Below, one piece after another: positions 36,140-47,270 of a stretch of 64,000 nucleotides of DNA. Both the position numbers and the translations under genes were made by a program. Positions within the stretch are counted from its first letter, which is position 1. Each line of letters begins with the position of its first letter. Origin of the DNA: Dryococelus australis. Its lineage: Eukaryota > Arthropoda > Insecta > Phasmatodea > Phasmatidae. The stretch covers positions 78,679,895-78,743,894 of the forward strand of contig CM056995.1 of assembly GCA_029891345.1 (NCBI GenBank). The letters are read 5' to 3'. The notes under the pieces were generated by a model, which saw only the letters and a list, made by a program, of their open reading frames with translations, ran no database searches and was not told the DNA's origin.

Positions 36140-36806
36140 AAGTTATTAGTATATAAGGACCTGCGGGACTTGAAATCTTCAGTCTATGTTACCTCCATTG
36201 CTCACTGCTGGATCGGAAGAAGCCAAAAGTGGTTCACATTCTCTTGTACACCTACCAATGATACCACTCTCTTCAGGGACAGAAGAAGCCTACCATTGAC
36301 GTCAAAGTCTCCAGAAAACTCTTCTGTGCCGTGGTATCAATCTTTATATCTTCTGGAAGACTCAACATGCAGTCTAGAAGAAGCCAAACCCCTTTGTAAC
36401 GATCATTGGCAGCCACCTTCAGGACTACCCTGCCTTACCAGACTGTAACAGAAAACCTTAACATTATTGTTCAAGTAGTAACCCTCTTGGTACCATCAGG
36501 ACAGCAAGGTAGATAGTTCGGGCCAGTTGTAGTAAACTAGATAGCAGCATTTTTGCCTTCCACTCAGGTTTAGAATCAAGTCGCCTTCACCTGGCTGAGC
36601 GTAGTTTAACTACTGTGTCAATTTCAGGTTTGGTGAAGGAGGTAGTACTGGGCACCGTGTCTATTCTCATTGAATATACACGTGATCTAAACTGACTTCT
36701 AAGTACTAATTTCTGAGAGTCACTGTGTCGTTAACCTCAGTCTGTCAGAGTGAAGCCAGCAGACCATGCTCATTAAAGCCAAATACACACCCATTAGACG
36801 GCCACC
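36140..36806 (+). repeat. LTR-like sequence with promoter and primer-site-like end
   Basis: A strong TATA box, AGTATATAAGGAC (36148-36160), is followed ~25 bases later by TCTTCAGTCT, an initiator-like start. Downstream, GTCGCCTTCACCTGGCT (about 36586) and TAGACGGCCACCAG (about 36794) recur at 53374 and 53621 with similar spacing. This fits U3-R-U5 and a primer binding site, probably the 5' LTR of the second Gypsy element. A short open frame here (36170-36448) is inside the LTR and not a gene. Confidence 0.5.
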
Positions 36807-39800
36807 AGTGCTTTGCCCCAGGGTAAAGTACCGTAGAGACTCAACCATCAGCAAAACTTCCATTCGGCGGCTAGCCAGTCAGGCCGTCCTAGCTCTGCCA
36901 CCTCTCTTTATGGGGCCGGAAAGGAGCGAGAATCAGTGCTGACGAACTGACCCCAGTGGATACCACACCCAAGTGTCCTGACGCACAGCCTGTGCCAACC
37001 CATCGCTCTCTACAGGGCCAGACGAAAGAAGCACAGGGTACAACTCTTGCCTATGCAGCTGCAGACCTTAGCAGTACACAGTAGGGAACTGAGTCGCCAG
37101 CTTCACTTCTGCAAGACGGTCATTTGCACCTTGTTCCTATGCCATATACCCACAAGGGTGGTGCACAGAGAGCACTTTGCAATTCACCCCTGCGGGGTCG
37201 AGTTCTTACCACCCACCCTACACCTCTCAGTTCCACCTCAACCACTTTTCCCTCCGCTGACCAAGACTCCAGAAGCACCTCATCTGCTGGTAGAGGCTAT
37301 TTACCGGAGAGAAGAAGCACTCCTGGGTATAGCCTACCTGTGGTTTAGGGGCTAACAGTCCAGCCACATTCAGTCCACTCCACGCCCAGACGGAATCAGC
37401 AGCACTCCACATCCTGGTGAAGTCAACGGCAGCTAGTAGCCATAACCTCAACTGGGGCAGTACCTCCAACAGAGCCTCATACCACTAAGTAAACCAGTTG
37501 TTAATGGTCAGCCTGTCTGCAGGGCCATGACTGTGACTCTTGATTTTGTGCCACTTTGACATGCCACATGACCTTTATTGTATACTGACCAAGCACCCTC
37601 TAAGTCACACTAATGTTTATCATGATACAGGCATCACAAACTAAAACCATAATCCTGAACATGACGACAGCCTCATTCCTCAGAAGTCACATGACAAGGA
37701 TTTTTGTGGCACTGACGTGTGACGCATTCCTGCACAGTTGGCATGCGCTCTCAACTTGCGACTTCATCCCATCATAGAGCATCCACGCTCACTTGGGCAA
37801 CTCGTTCACGCTCAAGTATAATAAATCGCATACCTACAGGATCTACAAGCATAACGGCAAACGAGATTACAGACACGTGGTTGAAATAAATTATACTATC
37901 TACTCAAAGTTGTCATGTGGATGCCCTAACCCCCAATGAGGGAATTTTACTATTCACTGAGCCATTGACACCCTTAGCAGAGATAAGCTAGTTTGAGGGT
38001 TTGCTATAGGAGCACAGACCCCATTCTACAAGATCGCCGCAGCCTTAAGCGCCTCGTGCTATGGCGATGAGATATGTCAGCACCTCCATTACAGGAGATA
38101 AGAAAAGGGTAACACAGAGCTGAAACCAGAATAAAAAACCCCTGTGACATAAGGCTAGCCATCCCCACACCCCTCTGGAAGCCAACAAACCAAGAATTTT
38201 AGTGTAAATAGGAGGTGTCATGCCAGGCACAAGAGCAGTCATCGTACTCCAGTCTGTATAAGGCCGAGGGAGCAATAGGGGGGAAGGGCCATCAACCCTC
38301 TTTCAGTCTGCATAAGGCCAAAGAACTGTCTCAAAGGTGCGATTTTCACTACACCAACAATGGTAAGTGGCAGCCAAACTGACCTCGCAGTCTGAACAAG
38401 ACCGAAGACAATCTACGGTTAAAGCGCTGACCACTACACCATGTGCTAAAGCGCACACCAACTCGAGAAGATCCCGCCATTGGTGAGCCGACTCGAACAG
38501 AAGACATTTCTCTCCATCACCCTCTCTTAAAGTAATTCCTCTTGGGAACAGGTCACGAGGTTAGGCTCCTTCAGAGTATTCCCAATTAAATTAGGATTAA
38601 TTTAGTTGCAACATATTAATTTTAATATTTTGTAATCTTGCCAAGATTGCCTTTACCTGGAATAAAAATTCCTTTTATATTTAATTGATATATTGTATAA
38701 TAGGAGCGAGTACGGACATATCATTTTGGCTTTCAAAATATGTTAATTAAAAACGTAATGTTTTATAATCTACTTTGGGAGTTCCTTATTTCATTATATG
38801 TGTTTTCCTTTATGCCATTTTAAAGGAAAGTAATTTAACTGGTATAGAAAACCCTTGGTTCAAGATAAAAACATTAATAAGTAATTTTGCTAGTAGTTAA
38901 ACCAAAGGTGCAAAAAGTAAACATGAGCCAACAAGGCCATACACCCACAACTTTAGAATAGCAAACAGAGGAATGTCATCCAGGCAGATCATTGGAAGCA
39001 CCTAACTGTAAGAACACAAATCCATACCTTGGTTAGTCAGACCAGACGTTCTACTTCTTATTCCCACTTTGAAAAGGCCGGAAGGAAAACTGAATGTCCT
39101 GCCACTGACTTAACCTCAAGTGGGTTCCTCACCCAGGTCTCAGGAAAAGTATACATCACTCTCAGTCGGTCCCAGTCTGTATAAAGCCAGGCAGTAGGTA
39201 TTGAGACTGACGGCACTGCTTCCTGGTTTTACTCAGCAAGGTCGGAGTTAATATTTTTTAATCCTTCAGGTGGTTTCTGGTGGAGTTTAATGCCTTATGT
39301 AGAGCACTGCAGACAAAGCAGACAACGTAGACGAGCTCTCCAAGAGACTCTAAGAGCACTAAATAATTTAAATTCTGAGAATACTGAAAACAACAAGTTC
39401 CTGATCATTGAGAACATTAATTTGTCAGTAGATAATTCCCCGCCTTTGCCAGTCCCACTTTTTGGGCCTTTTATCAAACTACCAGGCCAAGAACATCCTG
39501 CTGTAGCGCTGATTTTGAGAGAAGGCAACACCTTGTTAAGGATCTGTCAACAAGGACCCCTAGTAAGCCCACTCACACCCTGCAACCAGTACCACTGCCC
39601 TACTCCGTCGCAACCGACACCGGCCACTGTTCCAGTCATCGCCTGCCCGGCAAAATAAGCTGTGAAGCGGAGCGCACCACTTCATGCTGCAGCACAGGTA
39701 CAGTGCTCGGCCAAACGTCCCATAGCCAGGGTAGTAGATAATTTTGTCCCAAGTAGGAAACCCACTTATCACACAATCTATAATGGTCGACTCCCGAAGA

Positions 39801-40920
39801 AAGAATAATTACCACTGACTGTTATCACACGTGTAGACCACCAACGTTCCCAGCGAGACTGACTTTGCATGTAACATTGAAGTATCTGAGTGTGTTCAAA
39901 ACCCAGGCGTCCTGACTAGAAGAGCGCAGAGACCTTTTCACTCTAGGGTTTACCCACCTTTCCCCTTAGTCTAGGCTAAAGTTAAGGAATTCTAGAACCC
40001 AGTCATCTTCCCAATGTAGAGGACCCTCGAGCTAACCAGCATTTAGGTTGTGTATTAAAGGTACGTACTGTATTACTCTTACCAGGGGTGGTCTAGTAAC
40101 CAAGGTGGTAAAGGGCACATACCCCGAAAGGGGCACGAGAAGGGGAATTTAGATTCTCTTCTGGGTTATGATCATTCTAGCACCTACATTAGTGTTAGAT
40201 TTTTCCTCCCTTCATCAGGTCAGACTTCAAAATGGTACCCAATGTTGGGGCCATTGCTGTTTTAGTTTCGTCTATGGAGCAGAGACAAAGTCAGTTGCGC
40301 CCCATTAGCTGTCCAGGTAGTAGTGCCCACATTGACTGTGCTTTTGAATCTATGTATAAGCTTCAAAATAATGAGCAATGTGGGGCCTAAACTGCACAAA
40401 GTTCAGCCTTAGCAGCTACGGACCAAGTAAGACATTCTCTGTCACTTCAATTTTATGTTACGTCCACAATGACCGAGCATTTGGAATCATTTCCCATGGA
40501 TTCAAAATACTGTTCAACGTAGAAAACGAAGCTGTTTTAGGTTAGCTTAAGCCAAAACATCCTTTTATCTTAGCCTAAGCCACTAGTCTGGATAGGTCTC
40601 GTCTTTACCCCAAGGTTAACATGTCTGCATCTACAACGGACGCTGGTTTAGACCTTGCCACATAATATGGTTTGGATTCAGTGATAGAATTAGGGTAGAA
40701 AAGTTGACCTTGAATCTTATCCAAGACCAATCCCTTTGAATTGATAGTGAGATTACACTATTACAATTTCCAGCATATTGAAACCACATAGCCAGAGTTG
40801 CCACGTTTGCATCTCCCCCTCCCCCCCTTTTTCCACAACGTCCAACAAGGTGACACACACAAAGTCGCAAGAAGTCGCACGACACACGCTCTAAGAATTC
40901 AGGGATTCGTAATTTAAACA
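36807..40920. other. Leader-like, GC-richer region with spaced CAGTCTGTATAAGGCC motifs; no known gene
   Basis: The region is richer in C and G than the surrounding introns. The phrase CAGTCTGTATAAGGCC or near variants appears at about 38252, 38309, 38391 and 39173. A 122-codon open frame at 39290-39658 (MPYVEHCRQSRQRRRALQE, Pro-rich end) has no recognised domain. It may be leader or gag remains of Gypsy 2, or part of another element. Confidence 0.4.
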
Positions 40921-40922
40921 CC

Positions 40923-41168
40923 TTGTGGCACCTTTTTATGAGTCACATATTTCTCATGTCGGACTCCGAGCAGAGCAAACGTGATGAAACGGAGGCTATG
41001 GCCGATGAGCTGTCTCCCTCCACGAGCTGGAAGTGTGTCATGGACACGCGTCCCGGGACAGGGGAACACAGTATCCACTGCGCAATCTGCAATCAGTGCT
41101 TCCACTACACCTGTTTAGGGTGTAAAGATGCCCCTAGATACACAGACGGGCTAGAGTATACTGTGTAA
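40923..41168 (+). pseudogene. Cys/His-rich fragment near Gypsy 2 start
   Basis: An 81-codon frame contains KCVMDTRPGTGEHSIHCAIC then NQCFHYTCLGC. The Cys-X2-Cys-X2-Cys-X2-His-X2-Cys spacing resembles a PHD- or RING-like zinc-binding fold rather than a CCHC knuckle. In some Gypsy lineages such a finger lies at the gag N-terminus. It ends at a stop at 41166. Assignment to the element is by position only. Confidence 0.4.
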
Positions 41169-41379
41169 CTTGTTGCTTGTTGCGGTAGACAAGCATTTGG
41201 CTGTAATTAGATTGTGCCTCGGCCAGTGTACTCATACCATCCAATGCATTATTTGTGCATTAGAATTCCGTGTTGTATAGTGTGACCAAATGAGCGTAAT
41301 ACTCGCCCGGGACTCTTATACCAATGCAAGGTATTCCGGCGCAACCTCGAATACCGACCTTCTAACCCCAGAGCTAACC

Positions 41380-41962
41380 ACAACTCAGGAACAGCCCCGA
41401 TCTCCACCAAATTTCATCTGCCAGAAATCAGAGGTAGACCTCATGAGGACCCAATCACATTCTTGAATGAATGTGGCGAGAATTCCTCAATCAACAAATT
41501 CCCGGTAAACAGTGGGTGGGTCGAACTCACAACCAGCTGGCCGGAAAGGCGAAAAACTGGTGGAAGAAATATGGATAATTTATTTCCGAACCCTCTCCTC
41601 TGGACGAGCCCCGTTTGTGAGTCCTCCTAAACAATAAAATTGCTGTGGTCGCACTGGATACAGCTGCTGCCTGCAATTTTATTAGGCGTGACTGACTGAC
41701 GTGACGTCAAAAAACCAGTCTGACTCCCACAAAACAGATTGTCACTATGACTCAAAGTTACCTATGCCTTAGGTTGTCCGGGGAAATAACCTTGAATATA
41801 AGAGTCCAACCGCACACCTTTCATGTTCCCTTCTTGGTTGCATCCAAACTAGAAGAGCAAATGATTTTGGGGCAACCTTGGCTACAGTCGCAGTACTGTT
41901 TAACTAACTGCAAGCAACTGCAAACACTCCTGGGAAAGGACATGAGTTTGGTGGTCGATTAG
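41380..41962 (+). pseudogene. Gypsy 2 gag core and aspartic protease remains
   Basis: FHLPEIRGRPHEDPITFLNE (41410-41470) is the start of a Gypsy gag core, and after a frame change RTHNQLAGKAKNWWKKYG (about 41522-41575) is its end. The protease begins with VVALDTAAACNFIRRD (about 41645-41692), where the usual D-T/S-G is D-T-A. It ends with PFLVASKLEEQMILGQPWL (41827-41881), the conserved I-L-G block. Gag and protease are closer together than normal, so parts are deleted. Confidence 0.75.
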
Positions 41963-44109
41963 GAGGGTAACCTGGTTAAGACTACACCTCTCCTGCTCCA
42001 GTCCAACTTTTATGGCTACAGATAAGAATCCTTCAGCTGCCCCAAAATCCTCTCCAGAAAAATCACAGTTAGGATCTACGAGCCCGACATCGTCAAGCTC
42101 GACAGCAGCAGGGGAACTGTTCACCTCCTCCACGCTCGGCCTCGAGGGTCGAATTTCCCAGGCCACAAAAGCCCGAACCACAGGCGGACTTTACGCAAAG
42201 GGCCACTCCCCTGCTTCTAGCAGGGATATCCTGGTCCAAGTATGTCAAAGATGCATGTTCGTCCAGATACTCCCAGACACCAGTCACGGAACTCTGGCTG
42301 ACGTCAGCCAAGCGCACAGTGAAGCCTGTCATTTACGAGGTGGCAATGGGAAGCCCTTTGGATGAAAAAGTCGTGCCTGTGGCTCCCATATCAAGACATA
42401 CCAAAAGAAACGTAGAGACAGGATACCTTAGCAGACCATCCCCGATCCCCCCAGGTCCCCTTCGTCACACCCATCTACAGGGACTAGACGTGGGCATCAA
42501 CCTGATCAGCGAGTCACAGGACAGTAGTATATGCAAGGTGGAGAGTGCATTGGACACCTTCACCCACAACACTGTGGCAAACACAAACAATGGTGACAGT
42601 TAGAGAAGAGCCGCCTAATCCCACTGAAAGTAGAGCAGACAACCTACCAAATATTGGAGTTCAAACCCCACATTCCTCTGAGAATACGAACACCAGCGAT
42701 AGGGAAGGGAGAATCGCCACCTCCCACTCCCATTAGTACATTAGTCCAATTACCTGGTAGAAGAGGACCCTCCCTGTGGACCCTCCCCTCTTCCCCTAAC
42801 CTTCCTACCCTCATGCCACCGCAAAAGGGTACGAAGACACGAGCCGCATCATCAATGTCCCAGCAGACCTGTGGTGTAATGCGAGGGTGGGAGAAATTTT
42901 GCCTAAGACCGAGAACGGTAAGGGAGACTTCGTCTCGAGTATCTAAGGCAACTGACATCTGGGTACATATAAGCCAGGCCGACTGTTTGCACACAACACA
43001 GAAGGGCGTCGTATTCCCTTACATTCTCTCCCCCGTACCGGAGGAGAATGGAGAACCGGAATTGGAGATTGACGTGTCCCAGTATCCATCGTCAACCGAC
43101 TATGTTCCCTCCACCCCACCACAAGAGGGCGTGGAAATCCATGAACTATCGGAAGGAGAACCCAGGGAGGAAACTGTGTATCCTTTCCCCCCGCAGACAA
43201 GGGGATGACCCACGATGTCGGTGCAACTGTAGGGTAGATGGGAGGCACCACCAACGTACTGACAACTACCCCCTAAGCAGAGAAGCTGACACACATGGGC
43301 ATCATGGCAGCAATAATAGGGAAAAGAGAATCTGACGACCTGTTTTCACTCCCACCTTCTCTCGCATAAGACTGGAAGTTGGACAACACCAGCGAATCTG
43401 CCCAACTAGGAACCACGTCTGGGGCTGCAGATTATAAAGTTCCTAGTCTCGAGGCGCTCCTGCAAGACCAAATGGAGACTTCTACCAACACTATGGTCCG
43501 CCAAGCAGAGGTACAACTGGTATCACTGGTCCAGACCATCACCCATCCTGATGAAGAGGCAAGCAACATATCTACGGGCTACTGAGCAGGCAGCTCAACG
43601 AGAACACCACTGAGGTGCGGAACCACACTGGTATCCCACCCGTCGACCAGATCCCGATCGTCCTGGTGGTAATGGAGAACCAGGACGGAGCGCAGACACT
43701 GCTACTGCAGGGCCCAGAGAATGCCGCAGCCACCCCACCGACCAGAGATGAGGATCACCAACAGATCAACGAGGTGTGGAATCAACATGAGCTCCCACCC
43801 CAGGTGACTAAGGAGACGGCGCCCTATCAAGCAGAAGGCACCAGTCATGCTACCCGGTGGACATGGGTCACACACCGACCTCCACCCGGGAACCGAACAA
43901 AGATTCAGATGACCAGCAGAGGGAGCTGCCGGCATGTGCACGCAACACCCCTTTCTTGCCCGGCCGTTATCATGAAACACTGTGGAGTCCTGCCCGGAAG
44001 TTCAAGTAGGCAGCACCACTGTGCATTGAACCCCAGTGAAGAATATGTCACACCACAATCCAATGAAAGTGCAATGCTTCAGATCAGTGCTACGTGAACG
44101 CTCACTTAG
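41963..44109 (+). pseudogene. Pro/Ser/Thr-rich open frames of unknown function inside Gypsy 2
   Basis: Several overlapping open frames fill this stretch, the longest 42654-43208 (184 codons) and 43615-44097 (160 codons). They are rich in Pro, Ser, Thr, Glu and Gln, with no conserved motif that I recognise. By position this should be spacer between protease and reverse transcriptase, which is normally absent or short. It could be a lineage-specific linker or captured DNA. Confidence 0.35.
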
Positions 44110-44181
<72 letters not shown>

Positions 44182-44186
44182 GGGGG
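44110..44186. repeat. Poly(A)64 followed directly by poly(G)13
   Basis: 64 A bases (44110-44173) run without interruption into 13 G bases (44174-44186). The open frames of repeated Phe called on the other strand come from this run. It may mark the 3' tail of an inserted retroelement or an assembly artefact. Confidence 0.95.
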
Positions 44187-45330
44187 AGAACAAAATAACC
44201 ACTTAGGTCCAAGCCTATGAGCAAATTGTAAATAAAAGAGTAGAAATAGAATGGGTGAAATTGTAATCTGTGTAGTATTAGTCGATAGTCAGTTTGACAT
44301 ACATAGCTAAGGCCTAAGAGAAGCATTATGCCAAAATGCGGACCATGGCAAGAGTGGATATGATGTGATACAGTGTTGTGTTAGAACTCAGTAATTTTAT
44401 TTACCAAGCATGCCGTTAGGTGGAACGGCGGAGCGAAGTAGTAAAATCATCAGCTCCTAACAGTGCCACCGTAAGTGTAACAATTTAGCTTTGTCATTTC
44501 TCATTTTGTTTGCATATTAATATTAGTAATGTTAGAAAGTTATCTTTAATTTTGTTTGTATATATTTCTGAAGTTTTTAAACAGTGCTTCCCATATTAAC
44601 TTGTGTAGGATTAAACATAGCTATAATATTAATAATTTAGTAGTTAGGAAACCTGAAGTAGGCTTTTTGCAAGATTGAACTTACAGCGAGCTACAACGCC
44701 ACTGGGGGGAAAACTAAGCATCTTGAGAATTCTACCAGTGTGACTTAGATAGTATAAGGGTTGATATGTAACATCTGTCACGGATGAAGGATGGGGCTAA
44801 CTTTGTGGTCAGTTATGCTCACATTTCAATGCCTTAACAAGATTACATCATCATTTGTAAATAGTAGTTTTAATTTTCCATTAGATATAAGAATTGATAT
44901 GTAACATCTGTCGGGGATGAAGGATGAAGCAACTTTGGGGCCAGTTATGCTCACATCATCCCATGTACGTATGTAAATAGTATCATATAAGTAAATAATG
45001 TAGGTTAAGATGTTTAAAAAGTGTACACAAGGGTTTTAATGTGTGCAGTGTATAAGTACATTTTTCGCGGCGAAGTACTTTTAACCAACTTGCCTTTGAC
45101 ATCGATAGCAGCAGTATATGAAAACAATTGTGTAATCTTATAAATTGAATAGTGTATGTATTAAGTCGTAAGTCACAATAACACTTTAGTCGTTAACTTG
45201 GAATAGAACCAAGTGAGCCAAATGGACTTTCATTCCAGGCATACAGTGAAATTAGTACATATGAAATCATTTTACATTACTTTGTTTAAAGTAGTACGTA
45301 AGTTGTTAAGAATGTCCCTTGCAAAGGGTA
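44187..45330. other. Non-element DNA replacing the Gypsy 2 polymerase; contains a direct repeat
   Basis: This AT-rich kilobase separates the upstream pieces from the end of the reverse transcriptase. It holds no polymerase motif. A ~64-bp segment starting TTGATATGTAACATCTGTC occurs at 44761-44825 and again at 44894-44957 (133-bp offset), at roughly 85-90% identity by eye. Confidence 0.6.
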
Positions 45331-46115
45331 CTTGAACCCCTGGAACTCCACAGCATTACAGCGAAACTCTCGAATAGCCCCTTTGGGAAGTCTCCGATTG
45401 AATACCTGGGCCACATACTTTAAACCAAAGGCAACTACCCTCAAGCCACGTCAAGCCGAGGAACCCAGCACCAAGAGACAACTCTGCTGTTTCCTTAGAC
45501 TGTGTAATTGGCTCTGAGACTTCGTGCCCAACATCGCCAGACTCATAGCACCATTTCACACACTGTTAGAGAAGGAAACCCGGTGGCGATGGGGACCTGA
45601 ATATCGCGCCGCATTTCAAGCTCTCTCAAGACCAGTTTCCAAGACATCAAGCAACTACATCGGCCACAAACAGAAGGACCCCTAATACTACAGACCGACG
45701 CTTGTCAGAACGATCTTGGCGCCATTTTGTACCAACAGGACCCGGACGGCAAACCTATAGTACTAGACTCAATGGAACCAAACAAAAGTACCACATCAAC
45801 CTGCAGGAATGCCTTGTGGTCATATGGGTTATCCGGAAATACAGCTATTATTTGGAGAGTATACATTTTATTCTGAGGCCCTACAGCAAAGATCTTCAGT
45901 GGCTTCAAGAATCTAGAAAAAACCAAGCCAAGCTTGGAAGGTAGGACGTGTATTTCTCACAGTTTAACATCGATACAGCACTGCCCAGGCAAAGAAAATG
46001 ACCTTCCAGAAGCCATCTCACGTCAGCCAGACCTGAAAGACAAGAGTAAAACTAGACAAGGAGTGAGACTGCATCACGCCGTCTCAACCTCCCGACCACA
46101 GCCCAGAAGAACCAA
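45330..46115 (+). pseudogene. Gypsy 2 reverse transcriptase end and RNase H
   Basis: The first recognisable part reads FGKSPIEYLGH, which in intact elements lies ~60 residues after the Y-V-D-D box; that box is absent here. A frame change leads to LGLCNWL-type sequence (CFLRLCNWL, about 45490-45517), the thumb/connection. RNase H follows with LQTDACQNDLGAILYQQDPD (about 45690-45750), keeping the T-D-A motif. In a new frame come YHINLQECLVVIWVIRKY (45810-45863) and WLQESRKNQAKLGRW. At least three frame changes occur in under 800 bases. Confidence 0.8.
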
Positions 46116-46159
46116 TTAGGTTTCTACAGATCCAAATTAGCAGAATTCAGATTGAACGC

Positions 46160-47270
46160 TACCAGCAACAAGACCCTGACGCCGCAGTCGCAAGACCTCC
46201 TACGGAAAAATCCTCAGTGATTTGTACTACGAGATGACATAGTCTGGTCACACAACATTCAACCCATAGCCAAGTGGAGGATTGAGATACTGAAGAATCT
46301 GTGCGCTGATATCTGCCAGCACCACCATGACCACCCTGAATCAGGCCACGCAGGTACAAGGGAAACACTGACAAGTACACGTTAAATATGGGACAGCATG
46401 AGCAGGGATGTCTGCCAATACGTTCACAGCTGTACAACAAGCTGCAAAAACAAAACTTATTCCGTGAGACAACCTACAGCCAAACCTTACAAACCACATA
46501 CCCCATGGACGCATACACAGATTTAATGGGAACCTAACCCCACAGCACCAAGGAAAACAGGTACCTATTAGTCGTGACAGACCTTTTTTCCAGGTCGGTG
46601 AAAACCTTTCCCCTGCCAATCCTGGAAACAAACCATATCATTGGGAAATTCAACACAAATTTTCCTGTGCTGGGGCTACCCACTGAGTATTATCACTGAC
46701 AATGGAATCCAGTTCACAAGCAAGAAATGGCTTATGACTTGCCATGAGTGGGGAACTGGGACCTGAAAAACTCCCCCTACCACTCAGAAGCCAACCCCAC
46801 TAAGCGGAGGAACCACGAGCTCAAGAAAAGCCTCCGACTCAGTGTGTGTTGAGGATGACCATAAACACTGGAATCGCCACATTCCCCAAATTCTCTTCGC
46901 TATGCTACAAAGCACGGATGAGGCAATTAACTTTAGCCCTAGCCAACTCCTACTGGGCCAGAACTACTGCCCCTAGGCGATTGGCAATGGGAGAACCAAC
47001 CGACCAAAATGCCTCATCCAGAAGGCATTCCATTCGTTTAGCCACCCTGGGCCGGATGGACAAAGCAAGAGACAACCAGGAGGCGTACATTAAAAGGAAG
47101 TAACCGCAACCATGCACTGGCATACAAGCCTTTGAAATGGGCAAAGCAGTCTTATTACACAGCCACCTCCTAAGCAGAGGCAAATCAGTTCAGCGTAAGT
47201 CTAGCTGGAAAGTGGGAGGGCCCCTACAAGGTTATCGGATGCCAGAAAAATGTGTACTAGGCTGAGGATC
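46160..47270 (+). pseudogene. Gypsy 2 integrase, catalytic Glu replaced
   Basis: The zinc-binding part has HHDHPESGHAGTRETL (about 46322-46369) and the Cys pair in VCQYVHSCTTSC (about 46411-46446). The core pieces are VVTDLFSRSVKTF (about 46572-46611) and SIITDNGIQFTSKKW (about 46687-46731). The third block reads NPTKRRNHELKK (about 46795-46830), where the active-site Glu should stand in place of the Lys. Later frames show ATLGRMDKARDNQEAYIKR (47040-47100), typical of the integrase C-terminal part. Stops and frame changes separate all blocks. Confidence 0.8.

Noticed and set aside
39290-39658. 122-codon open frame with Arg-rich start
   Set aside because: No known domain; noted within the leader-like region but not supported as a gene.
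44002-44326. Open frames with more than 20 consecutive Phe on the minus strand
   Set aside because: They are produced by the A64-G13 homopolymer run.
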